From contig NZ_QKUF01000006.1 in the NCBI RefSeq assembly GCF_003253565.1, positions 62,001 through 126,000 on the forward strand: a stretch of 64,000 bases of DNA, in the 5' to 3' direction. A program made the translations under genes and the position numbers. Below, piece by piece: positions 40,914 to 49,934 of this stretch. Source of the stretch: Thermosporothrix hazakensis (lineage in GTDB: Bacteria > Chloroflexota > Ktedonobacteria > Ktedonobacterales > Ktedonobacteraceae). The notes beneath the pieces are model-generated. The model saw nothing but the letters and a program-made list of their open reading frames with translations, was not told the origin of the DNA and ran no database searches. Position 1 is the first letter of the stretch, and each line of letters opens with the position of its first letter.

Positions 40914-43208
40914 GTGGAACAACACGAACTTTCCAGAAATGTTACTGGTTCCGATGTGCAAGATCATCCTTACTCTATAGATGAAGACACCGGTGTAGAT
41001 GCAGTGCATACTGAAGCAGCGCTCCTCGATATTATTCAGGATGCTGTTTTGATGTATGATTCACAGTATCGTCTCTCTTTTTGGAGCAGGCAGGCAGAAA
41101 ATCTCTATGGTTGGACCGCTCAGGAGGCTATCGGGCGCGATCTGCGGGAGCTTTTTCAGGAGCAGATTATTAAAGAGAACGCTCCAAGAGAAAGACGTAT
41201 TTTTCAGGATGAGGGGGTATGGGAGGCAGAATTGATGCTTAAAGCGAAAGAAGGCAGAACGGTTATAGTGGAAAGCCATGCTCGCTTGCTTCGATCAAAT
41301 AAGAGACACCTGGCGCTGGAAGCACATCATGATGTGACCATGCAGAAGCAGCGTGAGGAGCTTCGTGCGGAGTATTATCAGGGGGTACAGAAGGCCATCG
41401 ATATCGGTGTCTGGCGCTGGGAGATCAGCCGGAATAAACAGGGTCAACTGTATGCCAGAGGGATTATTAATAGCAGCGTTGCCCATTATCTGAAACTACC
41501 CTCAAATACGTTATTAACAGAAGAACAGTTTTTTACGTTTGTCCACCCAGATGACCGACCTTCTGTGCGGAAGATATTTGAAAGGGTAATTGAGACAGGA
41601 TGCGACTATAACGCAGTCTATCGGATGCTTGATCCTGAGCTTGGGACGCGTTGGGTCGCGTCGCGTGGCAGTGTCGTGACTGATCAGCAGGGGATGCCGC
41701 GGTATGCTATCGGCATAACGCTTGACATTACCGAACAAAAGCGAATAGAAGAGGCACTACAGATAGCAAACCATCGAATTACGTCCATACTGGAACAGGT
41801 CGCTGATGGCTGTATTCATATCGATAAAGAATGGCGATATAGCTACATCAGTCGAAGCACGGAAAAAATGGCCGGAATCAACCGTGAAAGCTTTCTGGGT
41901 CATTCTGTATGGGAGGTCAGGCCGCCGCTCTGTGGTGATGAAGGTGAGCGCTTTTTGCGGCTCGCCAGGGAGACACAGCAGCCCATTCAGTATGAGATGT
42001 TCTATGCGCCTGCCCGGCAGTGGTGGGAAGTACATGTCTACCCGTCCTCCGATCGGCTGGCCTTCTACTATCATAATATTACCGCGTTGAAGCAGATAGA
42101 GTCGCTCTACAGGGAGCAGGAAGAGACATTCCGCCGTCTGTATGATGCAAATCTGGTTGCGGTAGCATCCTGTAACGAGGCGAACGATATTCTTGATGCG
42201 AATGATGCTTTTCTTTCACTTATAGGTGCTACACGAGAGGAGCTGCAAGCCGGGCAATTAAACTTTCATACGCTGACACCTCAGGAGTATGCCGCGCTTG
42301 ATAGAGAAAAACAGGTAGAAACAAAAGTTGTTGGTGTTTGCTCGCCATATGAAAAGGAATATTATCACAAGCAAGGGCATAGGGTACCTGTTCTGGCTGC
42401 TGTTGCCTACATGGAAAAGACAAAACATTATATATCGATTATCCTGGACCTTACTCGACAAAAAGAACTTGAGAAGCAAAGAGAAGTGTTTCTTGGTATT
42501 ATCAGTCACGAGCTACGGACGCCGCTGACGGCTATTGGTGGGACGTTGCAACTGGCGCAGCGGCGGCTCAAGCGCTTTGGCGTGCAATCTGGTCTGACAG
42601 ATCCAAAAGCAACCGAGCTGTTACAGAATACCGAGCACTTGCTTGAGCAGGCACTCAGGCAGACACGCGTCCAGAATCGCCTGATCGAAGATTTGCTGGA
42701 TGCCTCGCGGATAGCGGTTGATAAGCTTGAGTTGCACATGACGGAAACAGATCTCCGCTCGCTTGTTCGGGAGACGGTTGATGATTTGCGGGCCACAGCT
42801 TTTGAACATAATATTGAGTTGATCCTGCCTGAGAAGCCAGTTCCAGTGTGCGTCGATAGTATGCGTATTGCTCAGGTTATCGGGAACTATATTACGAATG
42901 CGCTGAAATATTCGCCGCGGCAAATGCCCGTAACGGTTGAGCTGACTGCGGACGAGCATGAGGCGCGGGTGTGGGTGCATGATCGCGGGCCGGGACTGTC
43001 GGAAGAGGCAAAGCAGAAGATCTGGAGCCGTTTCCAGCGTGCAGCCGATGCCAGAGAGCATAGCCGCCTCGGGGCGAACCTGGGGCTGGGATTATATATC
43101 AGTCAGTCGCTCGTGCAGCGGCATCAGGGGCGGGTCGGCGTGGAGAGCGAGCAGGGGAAAGGCGCTTCTTTCTGGTTCTCGCTGCCGTTGCGCACTTCCT
43201 GCTCCTAG
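40914..43208 (+). CDS. Multi-PAS sensor histidine kinase
   Basis: About 764 residues from GTG 40914 (AAAGGG upstream); GTG 40881 is weaker. There are four PAS-type regions: ~30-140 (LLDIIQDAVLMYDSQYRLSFWSRQAENLYGWTAQEA), ~150-280 (DIGVWRWE... DITEQKRIEEAL), ~285-395 (LEQVADGCIHIDKEWRYSYISRS) and ~400-515 (LYDANLVAVASCNEANDILDANDAF). Then HisKA with phospho-His in FLGIISHELRTPLTAIGG, HATPase N-box NYITNALKYSP, G1 VHDRGPGLS, and G2 GLGLYISQSLVQRHQG. It has no transmembrane segment, so it senses a cytoplasmic signal (redox, ligand or light). No response regulator is adjacent. Confidence 0.96.
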   Translation: MEQHELSRNVTGSDVQDHPYSIDEDTGVDAVHTEAALLDIIQDAVLMYDSQYRLSFWSRQAENLYGWTAQEAIGRDLRELFQEQIIKENAPRERRIFQDEGVWEAELMLKAKEGRTVIVESHARLLRSNKRHLALEAHHDVTMQKQREELRAEYYQGVQKAIDIGVWRWEISRNKQGQLYARGIINSSVAHYLKLPSNTLLTEEQFFTFVHPDDRPSVRKIFERVIETGCDYNAVYRMLDPELGTRWVASRGSVVTDQQGMPRYAIGITLDITEQKRIEEALQIANHRITSILEQVADGCIHIDKEWRYSYISRSTEKMAGINRESFLGHSVWEVRPPLCGDEGERFLRLARETQQPIQYEMFYAPARQWWEVHVYPSSDRLAFYYHNITALKQIESLYREQEETFRRLYDANLVAVASCNEANDILDANDAFLSLIGATREELQAGQLNFHTLTPQEYAALDREKQVETKVVGVCSPYEKEYYHKQGHRVPVLAAVAYMEKTKHYISIILDLTRQKELEKQREVFLGIISHELRTPLTAIGGTLQLAQRRLKRFGVQSGLTDPKATELLQNTEHLLEQALRQTRVQNRLIEDLLDASRIAVDKLELHMTETDLRSLVRETVDDLRATAFEHNIELILPEKPVPVCVDSMRIAQVIGNYITNALKYSPRQMPVTVELTADEHEARVWVHDRGPGLSEEAKQKIWSRFQRAADAREHSRLGANLGLGLYISQSLVQRHQGRVGVESEQGKGASFWFSLPLRTSCS

Positions 43209-43213
43209 CCGGC

Positions 43214-43250
43214 AGAAAGCGCCCGTCCGCTTGCTCTGGGCAGGCGCTTT
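43214..43250. terminator. Bidirectional terminator between kinase and redox operon
   Basis: GAAAGCGCC pairs with GGCGCTTTC across 19 bases, between convergent genes. There is no long T-run but the stem is strong and perfect. Confidence 0.5.
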
Positions 43251-43262
43251 CACAATGAGAGC

Positions 43263-43520
43263 TTACGCTTTTTTGCCGAGTGCCCGGAAAATGAGCAGGC
43301 CGCCGAGAAAGATCAGGCCGGAGATGAGGACCACAATCCACAGGTGCACGTGCTGGCCCGCAAGGTACTGCTCAAGCGAGATGGTGAGCAGCCAGAGCTG
43401 AATTGCCATCAGCAACAAGCCAAGCACCAACGCGCTTGACGCAATCGCCATCTGCCCGGGAGGCAAGGTTCTTTTGATATTTGCCGTATTCTCGCTAAGA
43501 AGCATATGGTCTTGATTCAT
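43263..43520 (-). CDS. Small two-helix membrane protein of the redox operon
   Basis: 85 residues with two hydrophobic helices (MAIASSALVLGLLLMAIQLWLLTI and LWIVVLISGLIFLGGLLIFRAL) and a hydrophilic N-terminus. Its ATG overlaps the Rieske stop (ATGA), so it is translationally coupled. It may be an assembly or anchor subunit. No family recognised. Confidence 0.75.
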   Translation of the reverse strand: MNQDHMLLSENTANIKRTLPPGQMAIASSALVLGLLLMAIQLWLLTISLEQYLAGQHVHLWIVVLISGLIFLGGLLIFRALGKKA

Positions 43521-44050
43521 GCTGGATTCACCTCTACTGCATAGAGCATGGAACCGTCCTGCCGAATGCTGATGCGCGGAAGCGGGCGCTGTGGCGGACC
43601 GCCGATCGCTGCGCCAGATTGCGGATCAAAGTAGCCATCATGGCAGGGACAATGCAATACCTGCTCTTTCTCATCGTAGTAGACTGCACATGAAAGATGT
43701 GTGCATCTCCCACTAAAAGCGGTGAAACGACCATCAGGAAGGTGAAGAAGAATAGCCTGTTCATCGGCTGCCGGGTAGTTAAAGTAGTGCACGCCGCCTT
43801 TAGGGATATCTGAGGCGCGAATGATTGGCTGAAGCTTACTTTTTAATCCGCGCGGCTTCAGATATGAAAGACCTACTATCCCGGCTGTTGCGGCGAAAAG
43901 TGTTCCAGAAGCGATAACTGCAAGCCGAAGTACCTCACGGCGTGATACGTATTCGTCTGCATCCCAGTGATAGGGGAAAAGGGCCTGCCAGCGCGATAGG
44001 CGCCCGTTCCGCTGAAATTGATGATTTGACGCGTCCTTCCTGCCTATCAT
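43517..44050 (-). CDS. Rieske 2Fe-2S protein with Tat-type anchor
   Basis: 177 residues from ATG 44050, overlapping the ferredoxin stop (ATGA) with GAGGAGG upstream; ATG 44059 is too close to that site. Residues ~30-65 hold a twin-arginine-like signal/anchor (SRREVLRLAVIASG, then a hydrophobic stretch) so the domain should lie outside the membrane, tethered. The cluster motifs are CTHLSC and CPCHDGYF (two Cys, two His), followed by PQRPLPRISI. It transfers electrons at higher potential. Linked with quinone-type partners in the same operon, it may pass electrons between the cytochrome b-like protein and an external carrier. Confidence 0.92.
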   Translation of the reverse strand: MIGRKDASNHQFQRNGRLSRWQALFPYHWDADEYVSRREVLRLAVIASGTLFAATAGIVGLSYLKPRGLKSKLQPIIRASDIPKGGVHYFNYPAADEQAILLHLPDGRFTAFSGRCTHLSCAVYYDEKEQVLHCPCHDGYFDPQSGAAIGGPPQRPLPRISIRQDGSMLYAVEVNPA

Positions 44051-44670
44051 AGAACCCATGCCTCCTCTTCCTCTTTTGCCTCTGCTTGCATCTCAGAGCC
44101 ATATTGATCTAAAAGTGCTGTAATATCCAGCTCTGGTGTCTCTGCTGGAAGCACCCATTGCACTCGCGTTCGTACTGCCTGCGTGCCAAAGTCTGTTACA
44201 TTGACGACGTTGCCGACGCGCTGGTTTGCGAACTCCTCATAATCGCCGTACCAGAGCGCCTGTGTGGGGCAGACCTGAGCACACCACGGCTTGAGGCCCT
44301 GGCTGGTACGGTCGTAACAGAGATTACATTTTTTCATCAGGCGTTGCTTGATGTCGAACTTGGGCACACCAAAGGGGCAGGCATACACACAGTTGCGACA
44401 GCCAATACAGCGCGACGGCTCGGCCATTTGCACGACTCCATCATCGGTAATCAGGATTGCCATCACCGGGCAGACCTGCGCACAGGGGGCCAACGGGTCC
44501 TGACAGTGCATGCAGACGGTCGGTTGTGTGGCGACGCTAAAGCCACGATCGATAAAGTCGACCATGACCATACTTTCGCCCTTGTGCGAGTCGCACTCAC
44601 GGCAGGCGGCCTCACAAGAGCGGCAGCCGATACAGCGCGATGGATCGACAAAGAGCGTTTTTACTGCCAT
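44047..44670 (-). CDS. Four-cluster 4Fe-4S ferredoxin subunit (DmsB/NrfC-like)
   Basis: 207 residues. Four cysteine motifs in order: CIGCRSCEAAC, CMHCQDPLAPCAQVCP, CIGCRNCVYACP, and CNLCYDRTSQGLKPWCAQVCP. This is the electron-wire subunit paired with molybdopterin oxidoreductases. No Tat signal is visible, so it should be cytoplasmic, like the catalytic subunit. The tail is acidic (EMQAEAKEEEEAW). It lies 17 bases after the catalytic gene and is coupled to the Rieske gene. Confidence 0.94.
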   Translation of the reverse strand: MAVKTLFVDPSRCIGCRSCEAACRECDSHKGESMVMVDFIDRGFSVATQPTVCMHCQDPLAPCAQVCPVMAILITDDGVVQMAEPSRCIGCRNCVYACPFGVPKFDIKQRLMKKCNLCYDRTSQGLKPWCAQVCPTQALWYGDYEEFANQRVGNVVNVTDFGTQAVRTRVQWVLPAETPELDITALLDQYGSEMQAEAKEEEEAWVL

Positions 44671-44687
44671 TCTCTACCCTTCCCTTT

Positions 44688-46982
44688 CTAATAGGCTTTT
44701 GCGTGTTGATCTCCCTCGGGCTTGGTTTCACCCACCGTGTAGGGGAACATTTTCGGTGAGTCCTTCGCCGTATAGTTGACTTTGTAGCCGCCTTCAAGCG
44801 GCTTCTCGGGCGTGTCCAGCTTCTCAATCCGGGCGACGCACGCCTTAAATTCTGGAATTTTCACAGTTGGTTCAACTGCCTGCACTGTCAGTTGGTTGAT
44901 TGCTTGCTCATGCCCATAGTGGTAGGGGACAAAGAGCGTATCGGGCCGGATGGAGGGCGCAAGCAGGGCCTTGAGCTGCATCGAGCCGCGTGGCGTACGC
45001 AGGCGAACCACTTCGTTGTGTGTGATGCCGAGCTTGCTTGCTGCCTGTGGATGAATCTCGACCCAGGGTTCGGGGGCCTGCGAGTTCAAGAAGCCAATGC
45101 GGCGCGTCTGGGTGCCGCTGAGGTAGTGATAGACCACGCGCCCGGTTGTCAGGCGGAACGGGAAGTTTTCACCGGGCTCTTCCACAGGCGGCTGAAATGG
45201 AATCGGGAACATTCTCGCCTTGCCGTCGGGGTGCCCGAAGCGCTCGGTATGCAGGCGCGGCGTGCCCGGGTGATCCTCCGTCGGACAGGGCCAGAAGACG
45301 CCTCCTTGCCTGTCGATCTTTTCCCAGGTAATACCTGAATAGTCAGCAATGCCGCCTTTTGTTGCCAAACGAAGCTCATTCCAGATGTCGAGTGGCGAAG
45401 CGTATGAAAAGATCTGCTCTTTCCCGAGACGCCTCGCAAGCTCTACCAGAATGACCCAGTCATGTTTTGCCTCTCCTGGAGGATCTGCCGCTTTATTCGT
45501 TTTGATGACCCGTCCCTCAAGGTTCGTGGTCGTGCCCTCATCCTCAACCCAGACCGAACAGGGAAGCACTACATCAGCCAGCTCAGCCGTCTCAGACAGA
45601 AAGAAATCCACGACGATCAGCAGTTCGAGATTATTGAGTGCCTGCTGCACAACTCGGTTGTCGGGCAGCGAGACCATCAGATTCGAGCAGGCAACCATGC
45701 AGCTTTTGATCTCGCCTTTCGCCATCAGGTGGATCATCTCGGGCGCTGCGGCCCCTTCCCAGGGCAGTTCATCGACCGGGATGCCCCAGACACTCGCAGT
45801 ATACTGGCGATGCTCAGGGACATCGATATGTCGGTAGCCGGGCAACTGATTGGCCTTCTGCCCCATCTCGCGCCCGCCCTGGCCGTTCCCCTGTCCGGTA
45901 ATCATGCCACTGCCTCCGCCCGGCTTGCCAAGCTGGCCGCGGGCCAATGCCAGATTGATACAGGCCAGGCAGGTATTGACGCCGTGGGTGCTATGCTCGA
46001 TGCCACGGGCATGCAGGATCATCGAGGGGTCAGCTCGCCCGTAGAGTCGTGCCGCAGCCAGAATCCGCGAGGCCGGGACGCCAGAAAGTTCCTGTGCGCG
46101 TTCTGGCGTGTACTCTTCAACTAACGCTTTTACCTCTTCCCATCCATGTGTGCGATTGCGTACATATTCTTCATCGACAAGCCCATCATGAATGATTTGC
46201 CGCAAAATTGCATTCAGAACTGCGATATCTGTGCCGGGACGCACCGGGAGCCAGAGATCAGCCGTGCGAGCAAGTGGCGTTTCGCGAGGATCAAGCACGA
46301 TCAGGGCCGCGCCGTTGTCGCGTGCCCGCCAAACCCATTGCATCATCACCGGAAAGCATTCGCCCATGTTGGAGCCAACGACAAGCAGGCATTTCGTTAA
46401 GGGGATGTCGGTCATGGGGAAGGGGCAGCGGTCGATGCCAAGCGCCTGAGCATAGGAGACGGCGGCAGAGGACATGCAGAGGCGACCGTTATAGTCAACG
46501 TGACGTGTCCCGAGGACGGCCCGGGCAAATTTGCCCATTGCGTAACACTTTTCATTGGTCATCGAGGAGCCGCTATAGAGAGCGATCGAGTTGCGTCCAT
46601 ACCGGTCCTGTAGCTCCTGCCAGCGCTGGACGATATAGCTGAGCGCCTCATCCCAACTGACGCGCTGAAGCGGCTGCCCCTTGCCTCGTCGCATCATAGG
46701 ATAGCGCAGGCGGTCGGGATGCTCGACCTGTTGATAGGCCACGACGCCTTTCGGGCAGAGTGAGCCGCGATTATGCGGAAAATCACGCGCCTCCACGCCG
46801 ATCACACGCCCCTCCTGCACCTTAATATTCATACCACACTGCACGCCGCAAAAGCAGCAATGTGTGGGGACCAGTTGTTCAGGAATGCGGCTTGCGCTCT
46901 CCCATTCGACCGGCGGCCTCCCGACGCTCTGGAAGTCGTAATTGAAGTCCCGCTCCTTAAAGAAATCTTTATTTACTGACAT
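44688..46982 (-). CDS. Molybdopterin oxidoreductase catalytic subunit (nitrate reductase/formate dehydrogenase-like)
   Basis: 764 residues of the Mo/W-bisMGD family. The N-terminal 4Fe-4S site is CCFCGVQCG (Cys 42-49) plus GSLCPKG. The metal ligand is probably Cys in NGRLCMSSAAVSYAQALG, which resembles assimilatory nitrate reductases (NarB/NasA: RLCMSS) as well as Cys-type formate dehydrogenases. CFPVMMQWVWRARDNGAALIVLDPRETPLARTADLWLPVRPGTD and the C-terminal TGRVVYHYLSGTQTRR...NSQAPEPWVEIHP are family segments. No Tat signal; cytoplasmic. It is second in the operon, after the membrane cytochrome b-like gene. The substrate cannot be decided from sequence alone; AAGGAGAG precedes the ATG. Confidence 0.93.
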   Translation of the reverse strand: MSVNKDFFKERDFNYDFQSVGRPPVEWESASRIPEQLVPTHCCFCGVQCGMNIKVQEGRVIGVEARDFPHNRGSLCPKGVVAYQQVEHPDRLRYPMMRRGKGQPLQRVSWDEALSYIVQRWQELQDRYGRNSIALYSGSSMTNEKCYAMGKFARAVLGTRHVDYNGRLCMSSAAVSYAQALGIDRCPFPMTDIPLTKCLLVVGSNMGECFPVMMQWVWRARDNGAALIVLDPRETPLARTADLWLPVRPGTDIAVLNAILRQIIHDGLVDEEYVRNRTHGWEEVKALVEEYTPERAQELSGVPASRILAAARLYGRADPSMILHARGIEHSTHGVNTCLACINLALARGQLGKPGGGSGMITGQGNGQGGREMGQKANQLPGYRHIDVPEHRQYTASVWGIPVDELPWEGAAAPEMIHLMAKGEIKSCMVACSNLMVSLPDNRVVQQALNNLELLIVVDFFLSETAELADVVLPCSVWVEDEGTTTNLEGRVIKTNKAADPPGEAKHDWVILVELARRLGKEQIFSYASPLDIWNELRLATKGGIADYSGITWEKIDRQGGVFWPCPTEDHPGTPRLHTERFGHPDGKARMFPIPFQPPVEEPGENFPFRLTTGRVVYHYLSGTQTRRIGFLNSQAPEPWVEIHPQAASKLGITHNEVVRLRTPRGSMQLKALLAPSIRPDTLFVPYHYGHEQAINQLTVQAVEPTVKIPEFKACVARIEKLDTPEKPLEGGYKVNYTAKDSPKMFPYTVGETKPEGDQHAKAY

Positions 46983-47004
46983 TGCGTCTCTCCTTTTGCT
47001 CCTG

Positions 47005-48102
47005 TTACAGGAAACGCTTCTTCATGAGCGCATAATATGCCTGGCCTCGCAAGACGCGTTTGCAGGTGGGGCAATATTCCTGCAAGGTGCCGCGGTCGTC
47101 ACCGAGGTTGTATTCCTGCCCCACATCGCGAAGAATTCCCTTCAAGTCTGAAACAAACTGGCCCGAGGGCAGTTTTTCATTACAGCGTCGACAGCTCGTC
47201 GGGGTGGCCTGTGGGTCGTGAGGCATATGCTCTCCGTAGTGCTCTACATCCTGGTTAACGGTTTGATAGAGCGTGACGCCGATACTGGCCGGACGCTCGA
47301 TGATATGGAAGAATTTGCCGAATGGCAACACAAGCAACCAGGCAACTACAATCGCCTGATGTGTCAGCGAGATGAACCAGTAGTAGCGCCCGTTCCACCA
47401 GAGTTCAGAGGCAGTGAGCGCCAGACCGGTAATAGCGATGGCGAACAGTAATATCAGCGGCAACAGATCAAAGCCGAAGCGCTGAACGGCTCGCAGACCG
47501 GCATCGGTAATGCGGCGCCAGAAGGCGATAGCAAGGCCGATAATCAGCAACAGGGCCGTGAAATCCAGGGCGTGATAAATGGCGAACCCGGTTCCTGCCT
47601 CTATCGGGAACGTGAAAAAGGGAATGCCGAAGACCCATACTCGATAGTCGCGCGGCGGAACCAGTGTGAAGCGGAGCCAGCCAAAAGTAAGCGGCAACAC
47701 AACCAGCAGCGAGAGAATCACACCCCAGAAGATCGCCATATGCATGATCCAGCGCAAGACGCCGCGTTGGAAGATGAACGTCTGGGCAAAAATGTCCGTC
47801 CACCACGCCTTTGGGATCAGGAAGGTGTAGCGCTGGAAGTTTCGCCAGGATAGAAAGTTAACCCATCCTCCCCGGAAGTAGCGCCAGGTCGGCGAGCGAT
47901 GCAGCCAGAGCGTATAGCGGTAGATGAACGCACCAATGCAGAAGACCGTTCCCACTGCATAACCGATCAGCGCCGAATCAAAGTCGCGAAACTCGCGTGA
48001 GCCGATAAAAATGAGGATGAGCAGAATAAGGGTTACGATCGCAGTCGTGATGCCTGCGTGCCAGTACGCCCGGCTGCGCGACTGCTGTGTTGGATGCACC
48101 AC
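47005..48102 (-). CDS. Cytochrome b-like (NarI/HdrE-type) membrane subunit
   Basis: 365 residues from GTG 48102 (AAGGAG upstream). About six transmembrane helices; helix-located histidines (IMHMAIFWG, IYHALDFTA, SLTHQAIVVAWLLVLPFGKFFHIIERP) are candidate haem b ligands, as in NarI/HdrE. The cytoplasmic C-terminus adds CRRCNEKLP and YCPTCKRVLRG, two CxxC pairs that could bind an extra cluster or zinc. It likely exchanges electrons between quinones and the ferredoxin/molybdenum subunits. It is first in the five-gene operon. Confidence 0.85.
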   Translation of the reverse strand: MVHPTQQSRSRAYWHAGITTAIVTLILLILIFIGSREFRDFDSALIGYAVGTVFCIGAFIYRYTLWLHRSPTWRYFRGGWVNFLSWRNFQRYTFLIPKAWWTDIFAQTFIFQRGVLRWIMHMAIFWGVILSLLVVLPLTFGWLRFTLVPPRDYRVWVFGIPFFTFPIEAGTGFAIYHALDFTALLLIIGLAIAFWRRITDAGLRAVQRFGFDLLPLILLFAIAITGLALTASELWWNGRYYWFISLTHQAIVVAWLLVLPFGKFFHIIERPASIGVTLYQTVNQDVEHYGEHMPHDPQATPTSCRRCNEKLPSGQFVSDLKGILRDVGQEYNLGDDRGTLQEYCPTCKRVLRGQAYYALMKKRFL

Positions 48103-48385
48103 TGTCTTGAACTCCTTACCTCTTGTTGCTTGATGGCGACAGAGAAATGAAATGGTATCTACTTTTCTTTGTACTCGGCGCTACAAAATATCTGGTGTTC
48201 GATTTGCAGAAATAGGCGCAAGAGGTACTCTTTTTCTTGTAGAAATTGCGACCTGCTCTGAGAAATGCTGAAAAAGGGTCCGGACAAAAGAGCGCAACTT
48301 GTTCTTCATATACGCGAAGTGGTGGGGTGAAAGGCTGAGTATTTCTGCATATGGTCTCTTTTCAAGGGAGGACAAAATGAGGAAA
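48103..48385. other. Promoter region of the redox operon
   Basis: About 280 bases upstream of the cytochrome b-like gene, with no gene. A+T-rich near 48150-48200. A clear -35/-10 pair was not found. Confidence 0.3.
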
Positions 48386-48410
48386 GAGCCCGCTTTCTGT
48401 TTGCGGGCTC
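48386..48410 (-). terminator. Rho-independent terminator after the MFS gene
   Basis: GAGCCCGC pairs with GCGGGCTC around a nine-base loop, followed on the minus strand by TTTCCTCATTTTG. It lies 15 bases past the MFS stop and separates it from the redox operon. Confidence 0.7.
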
Positions 48411-48424
48411 CGATTTGAGGTTCC

Positions 48425-49720
48425 TTAGCGTACCGATTTAATGTTGCGTACCAGCAAGGCGCTCAGCAGCACCAGCACGGCGCTCGTCAGGAAGAGGAAC
48501 GAATAGTTCTTTTGTGAGAGCCAGAGAACGGATGAGCCGATCATGGGCGAGAAGATCTGCGGCAGGGCCATTGCCATCGCGATAATGCCGATATCTTTTC
48601 CCCGGTCGCTCGCTTTCGGCAAGACCTGGGTTGCCAGGGCAGTATCAACGGCGAAGAAAGAGCCATAGCCCAGACCCAGGATTATCGCCCAGGCAAGTAG
48701 CGCGTTCCAGCTCGTGGAGAGGGCCGGGAACAGACAGGCAACCATGACGATAAGCGCAGAAATGGCGACGACCGGCTTACGGCGCTGGATTTTGTCGGAG
48801 ACAATACCCCCCACGAACGAGCCGATCACCATCGTCACGGTCATGAGCGTTTCGACCGTAAGTATACCCTGATCGACCGTTTTCCCGGGGAAGAGCGCTT
48901 CATAGTGTAACGCGTTCTCCATATATAGTTTTAAAAATGCTGTTATAGCGAAATAGCCAAGCATAAAGAGGAGACGCGTCAGGAAGGTCCACGCGAAATC
49001 GGGATGTTTGCGCGGCGAGATCCAGAAATTCTTCAGGAAGTCGACCCACCTGAACGGCGGCACTTCCGCCCGGCTGATTGGTCGCTCTTTATAGACCAGG
49101 GAGAAAAACAGCGTCAGGAGCAGGATCGCACCCATGAAGACGTAGTAGGCAGTGAGCTTATTGTTCTTCAGAAAAACGGCAATGATGATGCTGCCAACCA
49201 TCACGGCAAGCGGGATCGCAAGCCCGACATACACTGAGAGCAGGCCGCGCTGCTTTTGAGGGATGCGGTCGGGAATGACGGCCTGAAGCATGGCCGTGAC
49301 GGTATCCGCAAAGAATTGCAGCAAGAACCAGCCCACGGCAAGCAGCCAGAGGGTCGATGAGCGCGCCAGCAGGAATAACGAGAGTGCGGCACAGACGGCA
49401 CTCAGCAGCATCCAGAAGCGGCGACGGCCCAGGCTGATCGTCGTGCGGTCGCTAATCGCGCCCATAATCGGGGCTGCAATGACCGAGGCGATGCCGCCTA
49501 CGGCCTCTACCCATCCCAGGCTGAATTCAGCGTTATGGGGGTCCATCAACTTGATTTGCATGGGCAGGAGAAAGATAACGGTCGGGATGATGGTTAGATG
49601 CCCGCTCAGGTTGGCAAAGAAATAGAGGAGCTGAAAATACCAGGGTACTTTGCGCTCGGCGTCGCTTGTGTCCTGCGGCGAGGAGGGCACAGGCTGCGAT
49701 GGAGCAAGCATATCAGCCAT
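48425..49720 (-). CDS. MFS transporter
   Basis: 431 residues with about 12 transmembrane helices. The segment GWVEAVGGIASVIAAPIMGAISDRTTISLGRRRFWML contains the MFS motif A (GxxSDRxxxxxGRRR) between helices 2 and 3; a second, similar loop VGGIVSDKIQRRKPVV follows helix 8. This pattern suits SLC45/MFS_2-like sugar or drug transporters. The cargo is unknown. A strong promoter with an internal palindrome lies upstream. It is transcribed as a separate unit ahead of the redox operon. Confidence 0.92.
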   Translation of the reverse strand: MADMLAPSQPVPSSPQDTSDAERKVPWYFQLLYFFANLSGHLTIIPTVIFLLPMQIKLMDPHNAEFSLGWVEAVGGIASVIAAPIMGAISDRTTISLGRRRFWMLLSAVCAALSLFLLARSSTLWLLAVGWFLLQFFADTVTAMLQAVIPDRIPQKQRGLLSVYVGLAIPLAVMVGSIIIAVFLKNNKLTAYYVFMGAILLLTLFFSLVYKERPISRAEVPPFRWVDFLKNFWISPRKHPDFAWTFLTRLLFMLGYFAITAFLKLYMENALHYEALFPGKTVDQGILTVETLMTVTMVIGSFVGGIVSDKIQRRKPVVAISALIVMVACLFPALSTSWNALLAWAIILGLGYGSFFAVDTALATQVLPKASDRGKDIGIIAMAMALPQIFSPMIGSSVLWLSQKNYSFLFLTSAVLVLLSALLVRNIKSVR

Positions 49721-49905
49721 AGTAATAAAAACATCCTTTCTGGTGGTGGGTCCAGAGTGTGAGCAAAAGATGAATCCAATTCACGCTTGATCGCTGCCCT
49801 CAACAGGCAGTACAGGCACGATGAGGAGTATCTATTGACCCCTTCGTGTATTGCTCTCTGTTTGGCTGGTCGGCGGATGCATCCATATCCGACCTTTTCA
49901 GTAAG

Positions 49906-49934
49906 ATATTAGCCTATCCTAATATTGCTGTCAA
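49906..49934 (-). promoter_or_regulatory. Promoter with embedded palindrome for the MFS gene
   Basis: Minus strand TTGACA (49929-49934), 17 bases, TAATAT (49906-49911). A perfect repeat ATATTAG-N6-CTAATAT occupies 49906-49925, covering the -10 and spacer. A bound repressor of MarR or TetR type would directly block polymerase. Confidence 0.65.

Noticed and set aside
45462..46124. Plus-strand 220-codon frame inside the molybdopterin gene
   Set aside because: Overlaps a clearly conserved gene and lacks a ribosome site and family features.
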